Positions 55,674 through 64,000 of a DNA stretch of 64,000 nt are shown here, piece after piece. Location: positions 298,530 through 362,529 of the forward strand of contig NZ_BJNY01000001.1 of the NCBI RefSeq assembly GCF_006539925.1. The letters run 5' to 3'. The notes below the pieces were generated by a model. That model saw only the letters and a list, made by a program, of their open reading frames with translations. It did no database searches and was not told the origin of the DNA. The DNA is from Glutamicibacter uratoxydans. GTDB lineage: Bacteria > Actinomycetota > Actinomycetes > Actinomycetales > Micrococcaceae. How positions within the stretch are numbered: position 1 is the stretch's first letter; each line of letters starts with the position of its first letter. A program made the translations under genes and the position numbers.

Positions 55674-56135
55674 CTATTCCGCTTGCAGACTTGCCTCGAC
55701 CGCACGAACGTAGCCATCAAATTCGCGCGGTTTAGTCATGGAGCTGCTGAACACTTCGCGCACGATGCCATCGACTATATACAGCGTTAAGCGCGTGGCA
55801 ACTCCCCGCTGCGCGTCAAAGGCTTGAGCCAGCTGGGCAGCTTCACCATGCGGCCAAAAGTCTGCGAGCAGATCAAACTCGATGCCAAGGTGTTCAGCAT
55901 AGTTGCGCAAAGTGAACTTGTGGTCAACGGAAATCGCCGCCAAACGAACTTGTCGATCCACAAAGTATTGGTAGTTCTGCTGCAGTTCGGCGAGCTCAGA
56001 ACCACATACGCGCGAAAAAGCCCATGGATAAAAGACAACCAGCACCCGACCCCTAGAAAGGTCGGAGCTGGTTATCGATTCGCCGTATTGATTTTCCAGC
56101 GAGAATTCGAACAGGGGTGAACCTGCTTGAATCAT
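55674..56135 (-). CDS. AhpE-like peroxiredoxin
   Basis: A 153-residue one-Cys type peroxiredoxin. Peroxidatic Cys44 is in FYPWAFSRVCGSEL, with Ser41 in place of the Thr usual in P-x3-T-x2-C; Ser is known in some family members. An active-site Arg is probably the one in GVATRLTLYIVD. It reduces peroxides using mycothiol-linked or thioredoxin-like partners (inferred). Its ATG overlaps the DUF3052 stop (TAATG), so the two are coupled. Confidence 0.9.
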   Translation of the reverse strand: MIQAGSPLFEFSLENQYGESITSSDLSRGRVLVVFYPWAFSRVCGSELAELQQNYQYFVDRQVRLAAISVDHKFTLRNYAEHLGIEFDLLADFWPHGEAAQLAQAFDAQRGVATRLTLYIVDGIVREVFSSSMTKPREFDGYVRAVEASLQAE

Positions 56136-56551
56136 TAGTTCTTCTTACGAGGTGCCAGGCGAATGGCGGACCAGTCCCGGGAGACACCTTCTGTGGTTGT
56201 TACATGCAATCCAGCGCTTGGCGCTTCCTGCTGGATCAGCGCTGGCGAAACATGCCCGTCGCGCCCCTGCTTAGGGGTCAACAGCCATACAATGCCACCC
56301 TCGTCCAGGCAGTTCAGAGAATCCATAAGGGCGTCGACAAGATCACCGTCGCCATTGCGCCACCAGAAAACGACTGCGTCGACTACGTCGTGGTCCTCTT
56401 CGGTGAGCAGCTCTGAACCAATCAGGTCCTCGATCGAGTCACGAAGGTCGTAGTCTACGTCATCGTCGTAACCCAGTTCCTGAATAAGGTCTTCATTCTT
56501 GAAACCCAGTTTCTTGGCGGGCTCCAGATTTGCCGATACGGCGTCGCTCAC
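56135..56551 (-). CDS. DUF3052 family protein
   Basis: A 138-residue acidic protein of the actinobacterial DUF3052 family: KKLGFKNEDLIQELGYDDDVDYDLRD at the start and VFWWRNGDGDLVDALMD in the middle. Function unknown; the adjacent peroxiredoxin suggests a stress link. GTG 56551 has AGGAGG 6 nt upstream; a frame to 56611 lacks a ribosome site. Overlaps AhpE by one base. Divergent from aceE. Confidence 0.85.
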   Translation of the reverse strand: MSDAVSANLEPAKKLGFKNEDLIQELGYDDDVDYDLRDSIEDLIGSELLTEEDHDVVDAVVFWWRNGDGDLVDALMDSLNCLDEGGIVWLLTPKQGRDGHVSPALIQQEAPSAGLHVTTTEGVSRDWSAIRLAPRKKN

Positions 56552-56702
56552 TTCATTCCTCCTGATGGTGCAAAGCGTTAGTATCAACGAAACACGGTTT
56601 CGTCGCTCCATTCAAGCGCTAAGGCAATAACACGCCGAATAAAAAATAACCGCTGCCACGTGAGCCACAACCCAGTGACAGGAGTAACTAGATAATAGCT
56701 CC

Positions 56703-56718
56703 TGCACAATGTTGTGCA
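56703..56718. promoter_or_regulatory. Dyad in the DUF3052/aceE control region
   Basis: TGCACAA and TTGTGCA arms separated by TG, 7-bp perfect arms, midway between the divergent genes. A candidate operator; regulator unknown. Confidence 0.45.
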
Positions 56719-56852
56719 AGTCACTCAATAAAACAGGTTTAATGCTATTTTGCCCAAAAATCTCGTCATTTCCGGGTGGATTTATTCATTAGAGTAGGCA
56801 GTGAACCGAGCAGAACACGTCACACCGTGGACTGCGCACCCGATGTCCCATC

Positions 56853-56888
56853 CCGCTGCAAGGCAGGTAACTGCTTGCGCCGCAGCGG
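56853..56888 (+). promoter_or_regulatory. Stem-loop in the aceE 5' leader
   Basis: Outer CCGCTG/CAGCGG arms (56853-56858 with 56883-56888) and an inner CAAG-x-CAG/CTG-x-TTG stem with a GTAA loop, ending 16 nt before the AAGGAG ribosome site. Could affect translation or termination. Confidence 0.4.
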
Positions 56889-56915
56889 AGCCGCAATTTC
56901 AATCAAGGAGCTTCC

Positions 56916-59660
56916 GTGGCTGTAGAGGAACACATCTCCCAGATCCGTAGTGGGTTGACTTACCAGCTATCCGATCGGGATCCCGAGGAAACCCAGGAAT
57001 GGTTGGACTCGTTTGACTCCCTCGTAGAGACCCAGGGCACCGAGCGTGCCCAGTTCATCATCCGTTCGCTGCTGCAGCGCGCGGGCGCCAAGTCTGTTGG
57101 CGTCCCGATGGTGACCACCACCGACTACGTCAACACCATCCCCGTCGACCAGGAACCAGAGTTCCCAGGCGACGAAGTCATCGAACGCCGCTACCGCGCC
57201 TTCATGCGCTGGAATGCCGCAATCATGGTGCACCGCGCCCAGGAGCCATCCATCGGCGTCGGCGGCCACATCTCCACCTACGCAGGTGCAGCAACTCTGT
57301 ACGAAGTGGGCTTCAACCACTTCTTCCGCGGCAAGAACCACCCAGGTGGCGGCGACCAGGTCTTCTTCCAGGGCCACGCCTCCCCAGGTATGTATGCACG
57401 CGCCTTCCTGGAAGGCCGCCTGTCCGAAGAGGACATGAACGGCTTCCGCCAGGAGAAGTCGAAGGAAGGCCACGCATTGCCTTCCTACCCGCACCCACGC
57501 TCCATGCCGGACTTCTGGGAATTCCCAACCGTGTCCATGGGCATCGGCCCGGCCAACGCGATCTACCAGGCACAGCTGAACCGCTACCTGCACAACCGCG
57601 GCATCAAGGACACCTCGGACCAGCACGTCTGGGCCTTCCTTGGCGACGGCGAAATGGATGAGCCGGAGTCGCGCGGCTTCCTGCAGCTGGCAGCCAACGA
57701 AAAGCTGGACAACCTGACCTTTGTCATCAACTGCAACCTGCAGCGCCTTGACGGCCCGGTGCGTGGCAACGGCAAGATCATGCAGGAGCTGGAAGCATTC
57801 TTCCGCGGCGCCGGATGGAACGTCATCAAGGTCGTCTGGGGCCGCGAGTGGGATGCACTGCTCGAAGCCGACAAGACCAACGCCCTGGTCGACGTCATGA
57901 ACCAGACCCCGGATGGCGACTACCAGACCTACAAGGCCGAGTCCGGTGCGTTCGTGCGCGAGCACTTCTTCGGCCAGCGTCCGGAGACCAAGGAACTGGT
58001 TGCCGACCTGACCGACGACCAGATCTGGAACCTGAAGCGCGGCGGCCACGACTACCACAAGGTCTACGCAGCCTACAAGGCAGCCACCGAGTTCAAGGGC
58101 AAGCCGACCGTCATCCTGACCAAGACCGTCAAGGGCTACGGCCTGGGCTCGCACTTCGAGGCTCGCAACGCGACCCACCAGATGAAGAAGATGACCCTGG
58201 AAGACCTGAAGGGCTTCCGCGATCACCTGCGCATCCCGATCACCGACGAGCAGCTTGAGGCAAACCCATACCTGCCTCCGTACTACCGCCCAGCCGAAGA
58301 TTCGGCCGAGTACAAGTACATGATGGAACGCCGCGCAGCCTTGGGCGGCGCCGTTCCTAGCCGCCGCCGCGACTCCGATGTCGCCATCACCCTGCCGGGC
58401 GAAAAGTCCTACGCCATCGCCAAGCGCGGCTCGGGCAAGCAGCAGGCAGCCACCACCATGGCCTTCGTTCGCCTGCTCAAGGACCTGATGCGCGACAAGG
58501 AATTCGGACACCGCATCGTGCCGATCGTTCCTGATGAGTCCCGCACCTTCGGCATGGACGCGTTCTTCCCGACCGCCAAGATCTACAACCCTGGCGGCCA
58601 GAACTACCTGTCTGTGGACCGCGACCTGGTCCTGGCCTACAAGGAATCCCCTCAGGGCCAGCTGATCCACCCGGGCATCAACGAGGCAGGCGCCGTCGCT
58701 GCGTTCACCGCAGCAGGCACCTCCTACGCCACGCACAACGAACCGCTGATTCCGATCTACGTGTTCTACTCGATGTTCGGCTTCCAGCGCACCGGCGACC
58801 AGTTCTGGGCTGCCGGCGACCAGATGGCCCGTGGCTTCATCATCGGCGCTACCGCCGGCCGTACCACCCTGACCGGTGAAGGCCTGCAGCACGCTGACGG
58901 CCACTCCCCGATCCTGACCTCGACCAACCCTGCAGTGATCACCTACGATCCAGCCTACGGTTACGAGATCGGCCACATCGTCCGCTCCGGCCTGGAGCGC
59001 ATGTACGGCGGCAAGCACGAAGATCCAAACGTCATGTACTACATCACCGTGTACAACGAGCCGATCTCGCAGCCTGCAGAGCCGGAGAACGTGGACATCG
59101 AAGGCATCGAAAAGGGCATCTACCTGCTCAAGGAAGCCACCACCGACGGCCCGCGCGCTCAGCTGCTGGCTTCCGGCGTGGCAGTGCCATGGGCTCTGGA
59201 CGCGCAGAAGATCCTCGCCGAAGAGTGGGGCGTCTCCGCCGACGTCTGGTCCGTGACCTCGTGGAACGAGCTGGCCCGCGACGGCCAGAACGCCGACGAC
59301 GAGGTGCTGGTGAACCCATCGGCCGCCCGCCGCACCCCATTCGTCACCGCGAAGCTGGGTTCGGCCACCGGTCCGTTCATCGCCACCACCGACTACATGC
59401 GTGCGGTCCCTGAGCAGATCCGTCCATACGTTCCGGGTGAATTCCATACCCTGGGCGCCGACGGCTTCGGCTTCTCGGACACCCGTTCGGCGGCCCGCCG
59501 CTTCTTCAAGATCGATGCGCACTCGCTGGTCGTCCAGACCCTGCAGTCGCTGGTCGAGCGTGGAGAAATCGCTGCTGACACCGCCATCAAGGCGCATGCC
59601 AAGTACGACCTGAACAACCCGAACGCCGGCACCTCCGGCAACGCAGGCGGCGACGCCTAA
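56916..59660 (+). CDS. aceE: Pyruvate dehydrogenase E1, homodimeric type
   Basis: Decarboxylates pyruvate and acetylates the E2 lipoyl group; the first step of the pyruvate dehydrogenase complex. 914 residues, normal for the homodimeric actinobacterial enzyme. The ThDP motif begins GDGEMDE at about 243 and ends NCNLQRL (about 30 residues later); [14 protein letters not shown] and E-A-G-A-V-A-A-F also match. GTG 56916 has AAGGAG 5 nt upstream. No aceF or lpd is adjacent. It is followed by fasR, a conserved actinobacterial order that places acetyl-CoA production beside the fatty acid genes. Confidence 0.97.
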   Translation: MAVEEHISQIRSGLTYQLSDRDPEETQEWLDSFDSLVETQGTERAQFIIRSLLQRAGAKSVGVPMVTTTDYVNTIPVDQEPEFPGDEVIERRYRAFMRWNAAIMVHRAQEPSIGVGGHISTYAGAATLYEVGFNHFFRGKNHPGGGDQVFFQGHASPGMYARAFLEGRLSEEDMNGFRQEKSKEGHALPSYPHPRSMPDFWEFPTVSMGIGPANAIYQAQLNRYLHNRGIKDTSDQHVWAFLGDGEMDEPESRGFLQLAANEKLDNLTFVINCNLQRLDGPVRGNGKIMQELEAFFRGAGWNVIKVVWGREWDALLEADKTNALVDVMNQTPDGDYQTYKAESGAFVREHFFGQRPETKELVADLTDDQIWNLKRGGHDYHKVYAAYKAATEFKGKPTVILTKTVKGYGLGSHFEARNATHQMKKMTLEDLKGFRDHLRIPITDEQLEANPYLPPYYRPAEDSAEYKYMMERRAALGGAVPSRRRDSDVAITLPGEKSYAIAKRGSGKQQAATTMAFVRLLKDLMRDKEFGHRIVPIVPDESRTFGMDAFFPTAKIYNPGGQNYLSVDRDLVLAYKESPQGQLIHPGINEAGAVAAFTAAGTSYATHNEPLIPIYVFYSMFGFQRTGDQFWAAGDQMARGFIIGATAGRTTLTGEGLQHADGHSPILTSTNPAVITYDPAYGYEIGHIVRSGLERMYGGKHEDPNVMYYITVYNEPISQPAEPENVDIEGIEKGIYLLKEATTDGPRAQLLASGVAVPWALDAQKILAEEWGVSADVWSVTSWNELARDGQNADDEVLVNPSAARRTPFVTAKLGSATGPFIATTDYMRAVPEQIRPYVPGEFHTLGADGFGFSDTRSAARRFFKIDAHSLVVQTLQSLVERGEIAADTAIKAHAKYDLNNPNAGTSGNAGGDA

Positions 59661-59690
59661 ACCGGTGGAGTTCACCTCGCACTAGCGCAG

Positions 59691-59732
59691 CTGCCCTGCC
59701 TGATTTACTTCAGGTAGGGCAGTTGCCTTTTA
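59691..59732 (+). terminator. Terminator of aceE
   Basis: A 13-bp stem with one mismatch (59691-59703 with 59710-59722), 6-nt loop, followed by TTGCCTTTT. Confidence 0.88.
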
Positions 59733-59822
59733 ATCCGGCATCCAGCACAGCGCCCTCTCCGGCTAGGCGGAATTATCCGGCGGCCGCGCGCGGCGGGCTA
59801 AGAACTGGCTAAGCTGGAAGTC

Positions 59823-61031
59823 ATGGTGCCAGAACCCGAAGCAGCAAACGCCAAGAAGCCACGCCTGACCCGCAGCGCCCCGAGCGAAGAAACCGTCAAG
59901 CGGCTCAAGAGCCACCTGGGCGTGCTCTCCACCACCGCGCTGAAATACCTGGACCAGCAGCTGCCCTGGTACCGCTCTCTGGAGCCCAATGAGCGCGCCG
60001 CCCTGGGCCTGGTTGCCCAGAAGGGCATCTCCACCTTCGTCACCTGGTACGAAGACCCCTCTTCCACCCCGTCCTGGGTGGTCACCGACATGTTCGGCGC
60101 CGCTCCCACCGAGCTGACCCGCTCCATCTCCCTGCAAAAGGCGCTGGGGCTGCTGCGCACCATCGTGGAAGTCGTCGAATCACAGGTCCCGGACATCGCC
60201 CCGGAAGCTGAACAGGCCGCCCTGCGCGAAGCGGTGCTGCGCTACTCCCGCGAGGTGGCCTTCGCCGCCGCCGACGTCTACGCCCGCGCCGCCGAAACCC
60301 GCGGCGCTTGGGACTCCCGGCTCGAAGCACATGTGGTCGATGCGGTGCTGCACGGCGAAGGGCACGATTCGCTGTCCTCCCGGCTGGCTGCCATCGGCTG
60401 GAAGTCCCAGAGCAACATCCGCATCCTGGTGGGCACCACTCCCCCGTCGAATTCCGCCAGCTTCATCTCCGCGCTGCGCCGGCTGGCCACCCGCTACTCA
60501 CGGGACTCGTTGGTTTCCGTGCTGGGCGAACGCTCGGTGCTGATGCTCTCGGACACCAAGTTCGAGGAGGCGGACCTGGGGCGCCTCACCCGCTTCTTCG
60601 GCCCCGGCCCGCTGGTCTACTCGCCGCTGGCCCCCACCGTCAAGGACATGCATCTGGCGGCTCAGGCGGCCATCGCCGGCTTCGCCGCGGCCCGCGCCTG
60701 GCCGCAGGCTCCGAATCCGGTGGGCGCCGACGACCTCTGGCCCGAACGCGCCTTCAACGGCGATCCTCTGGCCCGCCAGGACCTCCTGGCCGAGATCTTC
60801 CAGCCGCTGCAGCAGGCGTCCAACGGGCTGCTGGAAACTCTGACCAGCTACCTGGCGCTGGGCCACTCGCTGGAAGGCACCGCCCGAGAACTGTTCGTGC
60901 ACGCCAATACGGTGCGCTACCGGCTCAAGCGGGTTTCGGAAGTCACCGGATGGGATCCTCTGGTGGCTCGGGACGCATTCGTACTGCAAAGCGCGTTGGT
61001 GATCGGACGATTAGCCGAGTCCAACAGCTAG
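59823..61031 (+). CDS. fasR: PucR-type regulator of fatty acid synthesis (FasR-like)
   Basis: A 402-residue regulator. The C-terminal PucR/CdaR HTH lies at about 340-380 (LTSYLALGHSLEGTARELF, then HANTVRYRLKRV). The middle is a GGDEF-like sensor fold of the PucR type; the N-terminus is Lys/Pro-rich. In Streptomyces coelicolor, a protein of this kind (FasR, SCO2386) upstream of fabD-fabH-acpP-fabF activates that operon; the same position here supports the name. TAAGCT ends 7 nt before the ATG and there is no useful ribosome site: probably leaderless. Confidence 0.82.
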   Translation: MVPEPEAANAKKPRLTRSAPSEETVKRLKSHLGVLSTTALKYLDQQLPWYRSLEPNERAALGLVAQKGISTFVTWYEDPSSTPSWVVTDMFGAAPTELTRSISLQKALGLLRTIVEVVESQVPDIAPEAEQAALREAVLRYSREVAFAAADVYARAAETRGAWDSRLEAHVVDAVLHGEGHDSLSSRLAAIGWKSQSNIRILVGTTPPSNSASFISALRRLATRYSRDSLVSVLGERSVLMLSDTKFEEADLGRLTRFFGPGPLVYSPLAPTVKDMHLAAQAAIAGFAAARAWPQAPNPVGADDLWPERAFNGDPLARQDLLAEIFQPLQQASNGLLETLTSYLALGHSLEGTARELFVHANTVRYRLKRVSEVTGWDPLVARDAFVLQSALVIGRLAESNS

Positions 61032-61106
61032 CGGTTTTTAGTGGTTCCACACAGTTCCAGATCAAGGCTACCGGCCGGTTACATGGGTTTTTAGCTCCCG
61101 CATACG

Positions 61107-61138
61107 CTAGGCTTTTGTAGGAAACCTACAAACCCTAG
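61107..61138. promoter_or_regulatory. Extended palindrome in the fabD promoter, candidate FasR site
   Basis: Core arms TTTGTAGG (61114-61121) and CCTACAAA (61125-61132) around AAA, flanked by outer CTAGG (61107-61111) and CCTAG (61134-61138). It sits 60 bp before fabD, between a possible TTACAT/TACGCT promoter and the gene. Confidence 0.55.
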
Positions 61139-61197
61139 CCATGAGCTTGGTGCCTGAGCGCGCGCCATGAAACGGCAATTTTTGGAAAGCTGGAAGA

Positions 61198-62121
61198 GTG
61201 TTAGCAATCGTATGCCCAGGACAGGGCTCCCAGACCCCAGGTTTTCTTGCTGAATGGCTCAATGTCGACGGTGTGCGCGAGCACCTGGCGGCCCTGAGCG
61301 AGATCACCGGACGCGACCTGATCGAACACGGCACCACCAGCGATGAAGAAACCATCAAGGACACCGCCGTCGCCCAGCCGCTAATCGTCGCCGCTGGCCT
61401 GATCACCGCCAAGGCGCTGTTCGGCGCGCAGCTCCCGGACAACGCCGTTTTCGCCGGCCACTCCGTCGGCGAAATCACCGCCTCGGCATTGGCCGGCGCA
61501 CTGAGCGAAGACGATGCAATGAACTTCGTCCGCGTGCGCGCCAACGCCATGGCCGACGCCGCGGCGGCCGCCCCCACCGGCATGTCCGCCGTTCTGGGCG
61601 GCGACCCGCAGGAGGTCTTCGACCGCCTGGCCGAACTGGGCCTGACCCCGGCCAACGCCAACGGCGGCGGACAAACCGTTGCCGCCGGCACCCTGGAGCA
61701 GCTGGCGGCGCTGGGCGAGAACCCGCCGGCCAAGGCCCGCGTCATCCCGCTGAAGGTCGCCGGCGCATTCCACACCGAACACATGGCCCCGGCCGTGGGC
61801 GTGCTGCAGGAACTGGCAGACACCCTATCCCCGGCTGATCCTGCCCACACCCTGCTCTCCAACTTCGATGGACAGGTTGTCGCCGGCGGCGCCGCGAACC
61901 TTGCTTCGCTGGTTGCCCAGGTTTCGCGCCCAGTCCGCTGGGACCTGTGCATGGAGACCCTGGCGGCGCAGGGCGTCACCGGCATCCTGGAGCTGGCTCC
62001 TGCCGGCACGCTGGTGGGCCTGGCCCGCCGCGGGCTGAAGGGCACCAAGACCCTGGCCCTGAAGAGCCCTGCAGACCTTGACGCGGCCCGCGAATTCATC
62101 GCCGAGCACAGCGCCAACTAA
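61198..62121 (+). CDS. fabD: Malonyl-CoA:ACP transacylase
   Basis: Transfers malonyl from CoA to ACP for FASII. GQGSQ (9-13), catalytic Ser89 in GHSVG (87-91), and catalytic His in AGAFHTEHM at about 193 are present; 307 residues. Start is GTG at 61198 with GGAAG immediately upstream, which is close for a ribosome site. The next gene is acpP, 195 bp downstream, with no fabH between, unlike the usual actinobacterial fabD-fabH-acpP-fabF order. Confidence 0.95.
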   Translation: MLAIVCPGQGSQTPGFLAEWLNVDGVREHLAALSEITGRDLIEHGTTSDEETIKDTAVAQPLIVAAGLITAKALFGAQLPDNAVFAGHSVGEITASALAGALSEDDAMNFVRVRANAMADAAAAAPTGMSAVLGGDPQEVFDRLAELGLTPANANGGGQTVAAGTLEQLAALGENPPAKARVIPLKVAGAFHTEHMAPAVGVLQELADTLSPADPAHTLLSNFDGQVVAGGAANLASLVAQVSRPVRWDLCMETLAAQGVTGILELAPAGTLVGLARRGLKGTKTLALKSPADLDAAREFIAEHSAN

Positions 62122-62316
62122 ATTTTTCCCGCTTGACGCGTCACCACGCCAACGGTGAGGGCCACCTAGCCTAAGCTTTAAGCGGTGAAACTTTGCCTGC
62201 AGCTCCACGGGGCGCGCGGATAGAGTTTCGATCAGGCGGATCGTGCTCCACACACGTGGCACGCAGATCCAGAAAATGACCGGAGTCCTCCGGCACCACA
62301 AGAAAAGGAGCCATCC
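62122..62316. other. fabD-acpP intergenic region lacking fabH
   Basis: No coding remnant of fabH. It contains a hairpin at 62242-62263 (CGTG and CCAC/GTGG arms) and a CCGGAG/CTCCGG dyad at 62280-62293 close to the acpP ribosome site. A separate acpP promoter is possible. Confidence 0.5.
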
Positions 62317-62562
62317 ATGGCTAGCAACGAAGAAATCCTGGCAGGCCTCGCCGAAATCGTTAACTCCGAGACCGGCCTGGACGAAGCAGACGTGCAGCTG
62401 GACAAGTCCTTCACCGAGGACCTGGACATCGATTCGATCTCGATGATGACCATCGTCGTCGAGGCTGAAGAGAAGTTCGACGTGAAGATTCCGGACGAGG
62501 AAGTCAAGAACCTGAAGACCGTTGGCGACGCTGTCAGCTTCATCGCCGGCGCACAGGCCTAG
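62317..62562 (+). CDS. acpP: Acyl carrier protein
   Basis: An 81-residue acidic ACP, carrier of the growing acyl chain. Ser40 in DLDIDSIS is the phosphopantetheine attachment site (DSI instead of the commoner DSL). AAAAGGAG lies 7 nt before the ATG, fitting high expression. Followed by fabF after 129 bp. Confidence 0.97.
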   Translation: MASNEEILAGLAEIVNSETGLDEADVQLDKSFTEDLDIDSISMMTIVVEAEEKFDVKIPDEEVKNLKTVGDAVSFIAGAQA

Positions 62563-62691
62563 TTTGGCATCGCCTGCGGCATTTCTCCGCAGGCATCCGT
62601 TGTGCGGGCAAGCCGCGCACATCGGCCGGTACGTTAAGCCGGCCCCATAATTTTTAGCAAGTGTTTCAATCACCCAGTAGAGAGTTTGATG

Positions 62692-63939
62692 ATGGCGCGC
62701 AAAGTAGTGATCACCGGTCTCGGAGCCACCACCCCGATCGGCGGAGACGTCCCCACCCTGTGGGAAAACGCCCTCAAAGGCGTTTCAGGCGCCGCACCAT
62801 TGGAAGACGACTGGGTCAAAGAGTACGACCTGCCGGTGACCTTCGCCGCCCGCGCTTCAGTGCAGCCTGCCGAGGTGCTCTCCCGTCCGGAAACCAAACG
62901 CATGGATCCGTCGACACAGTTCGCCGTTGTCGCCGCCCGCGAGGCTTGGGCGGATTCGGGTCTGAACAAGGACGAGATCGACCGCAACAAGCTCTCGGTA
63001 GCCTTCGCTACCGGCATCGGCGGCGTCTGGACCCTGCTCAACGCCTGGGACACCTTGAAGGAAAAGGGCCCGCGCCGCGTGCTGCCGATGACGGTGCCGA
63101 TGCTGATGCCAAACGGCCCAGCTGCTGCCGTTTCGCTGGACCTGGGCGCCGCTGGCGGCGCGCACACCCCCGTGTCCGCCTGCGCTTCGGGCACCGAGGC
63201 CATGCATGTCGGCATGGAGCTGATCCGTGCAGGCAAGGCAGATGTGGTCGTGGTCGGCGGCGCCGAGGCTGCTATCCACCCGATGCCGCTGGCCGCGTTC
63301 GCGTCGATGCATGCGCTGTCCAAGCGCAATGACGACCCAGCCCGCGCCTCGCGTCCATACGATGTGGACCGCGACGGCTTCGTCATGGGTGAAGGCGCTG
63401 GCGCGCTGGTGCTTGAGTCCGAGGAACATGCACAGGCCCGCGGAGCACGCATCTACGCCGAACTGGCAGGCACCTCTGTGACCTCCGACGCCTACCACAT
63501 CACCGCTCCAGACCCTGAGGGCCTGGGTGCCACTCGCGCGCTCAAGGCAGCGATGTTCGACGGCCGCATTCAGCCAGAGGACGTCGTCCACGTCAACGCC
63601 CATGCCACCTCCACCCCGGTCGGAGACAAGCCGGAGTACACCGCGCTGAAGGCTGCCCTGGGCGACCAGCTGGACAACGTGTGGGTATCTGCCACCAAGT
63701 CGCAGATGGGCCACCTTCTGGGCGCTTCCGGTGCCGTCGAGTCGGTGTTGACCACCCTGGCCATCTACAACCGCAAGGCACCGGTCACCATCAACCTGGA
63801 CAACCAGGATCCGGAGATTCCGCTGAAGGTCGTCACCGGCAAGCCAGCCGAATTGCCGGCTGAAGGCACCATTGTTGCTCTGAACAACTCCTTCGGCTTC
63901 GGCGGCCACAACGCCGTCGTTGCTATCCGCAGCATCTAA
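62692..63939 (+). CDS. fabF: 3-oxoacyl-ACP synthase II
   Basis: Elongating condensing enzyme of FASII. Cys164 in SACASGTEA is the acyl site; His304 in NAHATSTPVGD and His406 in FGFGGHNAVV complete the Cys-His-His triad. 415 residues from ATG 62692; an ATG at 62689 directly before it is equally possible. The gene closes the fasR-fabD-acpP-fabF cluster. Confidence 0.96.
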   Translation: MARKVVITGLGATTPIGGDVPTLWENALKGVSGAAPLEDDWVKEYDLPVTFAARASVQPAEVLSRPETKRMDPSTQFAVVAAREAWADSGLNKDEIDRNKLSVAFATGIGGVWTLLNAWDTLKEKGPRRVLPMTVPMLMPNGPAAAVSLDLGAAGGAHTPVSACASGTEAMHVGMELIRAGKADVVVVGGAEAAIHPMPLAAFASMHALSKRNDDPARASRPYDVDRDGFVMGEGAGALVLESEEHAQARGARIYAELAGTSVTSDAYHITAPDPEGLGATRALKAAMFDGRIQPEDVVHVNAHATSTPVGDKPEYTALKAALGDQLDNVWVSATKSQMGHLLGASGAVESVLTTLAIYNRKAPVTINLDNQDPEIPLKVVTGKPAELPAEGTIVALNNSFGFGGHNAVVAIRSI

Positions 63940-63975
63940 ATCGGTTCTGGGGGCACCGCCCACTAAATGCCGCGG

Positions 63976-64000
63976 GCCGGATCTACATGGTAGATCCGGC
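63976..64000 (+). terminator. Terminator of the fab cluster (cut by window end)
   Basis: A perfect 11-bp stem, 63976-63986 with 63990-64000, 3-nt loop. Any T-run lies beyond the window. Confidence 0.7.

Noticed and set aside
56967..59675. A 902-codon open frame on the minus strand across aceE
   Set aside because: It mirrors the high-GC codon pattern of aceE, has no ribosome site and reads as low-complexity sequence; aceE is unmistakable.

Overview
The window reads as chromosomal DNA of a high-GC Gram-positive bacterium, most probably a Micrococcaceae member (Arthrobacter/Glutamicibacter-like). This is inferred from gene content, not from a search: DUF3099, DUF3052, DUF2637 and VanW proteins, two MptB-type lipomannan mannosyltransferases, homodimeric AceE beside a PucR-type FasR and type II fatty acid synthase genes, an N-terminally extended GAPDH, and GTG/TTG starts. 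G+C looks close to 60% by eye, with a few poorer patches.

Layout. 0-10 kb: 5'-truncated serB, a VanW-domain protein, a fabG plus atypical SDR pair, DUF3099 / zinc-ribbon / SURF1, a lipoprotein, an ABC-F ATPase, a RelA/SpoT-domain protein and a DUF2637 membrane protein. 10-15 kb: VanZ-RDD protein and two tandem MptB-like glycosyltransferases, then orn. 15.8-19 kb: two tandem tRNA-His genes, a 27-bp perfect hairpin, an orphan 567-aa protein with a PH-like C-terminus and a decayed PIN-domain toxin gene; this looks like an accessory patch at a tRNA locus. 19-28 kb: aldo/keto reductase, GNAT, a large LuxR-type ATPase regulator with a mid-gene codon-use break, acyl-CoA dehydrogenase, peptide deformylase, an AlkZ-like winged-helix protein and two tandem paralogues of unknown function. 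28-36 kb: GAPDH, RNase P RNA, flavin disulfide oxidoreductase, YaaA, VOC, NIF3, MsrA, and cysK-cysE. 36-46 kb: a hydrolase remnant, dicarboxylate symporter, UvrA-like ATPase with GNAT, lipoproteins, methyltransferase, MDR oxidoreductase, and DUF1304 divergent from a TetR gene. 46-51 kb: gluconate module (gnd, gntR, gntP, gntK). 51-57 kb: GlsB-like protein, hemolysin III, ArgE, AI-2E-family exporter between two identical tRNA-Val genes, AhpE-like peroxiredoxin and DUF3052. 57-64 kb: aceE, fasR, fabD, acpP, fabF.

How genes fit together. The window carries most of a FASII pathway: FabD, AcpP, FabF with a FasR-type regulator and an upstream AceE supplying acetyl-CoA, while the reductase step(s) sit 57 kb away as fabG plus an SDR whose Tyr-Lys spacing is that of FabI/InhA enoyl reductases. 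No fabH is present between fabD and acpP. GntR, GntK, GntP and Gnd form a complete gluconate uptake-to-pentose-phosphate module with candidate operators at both divergent control regions. CysK and CysE make cysteine from serine. Many genes show a TANNNT hexamer 6-7 nt before the start codon and no useful Shine-Dalgarno, the pattern of leaderless transcripts.

No CRISPR array, intact insertion sequence, integrase or prophage was seen. The least explained items are the orphan gene at 16.6-18.3 kb, the tandem paralogues at 26.7-27.8 kb and the FabI-like SDR at 2.8-3.6 kb.
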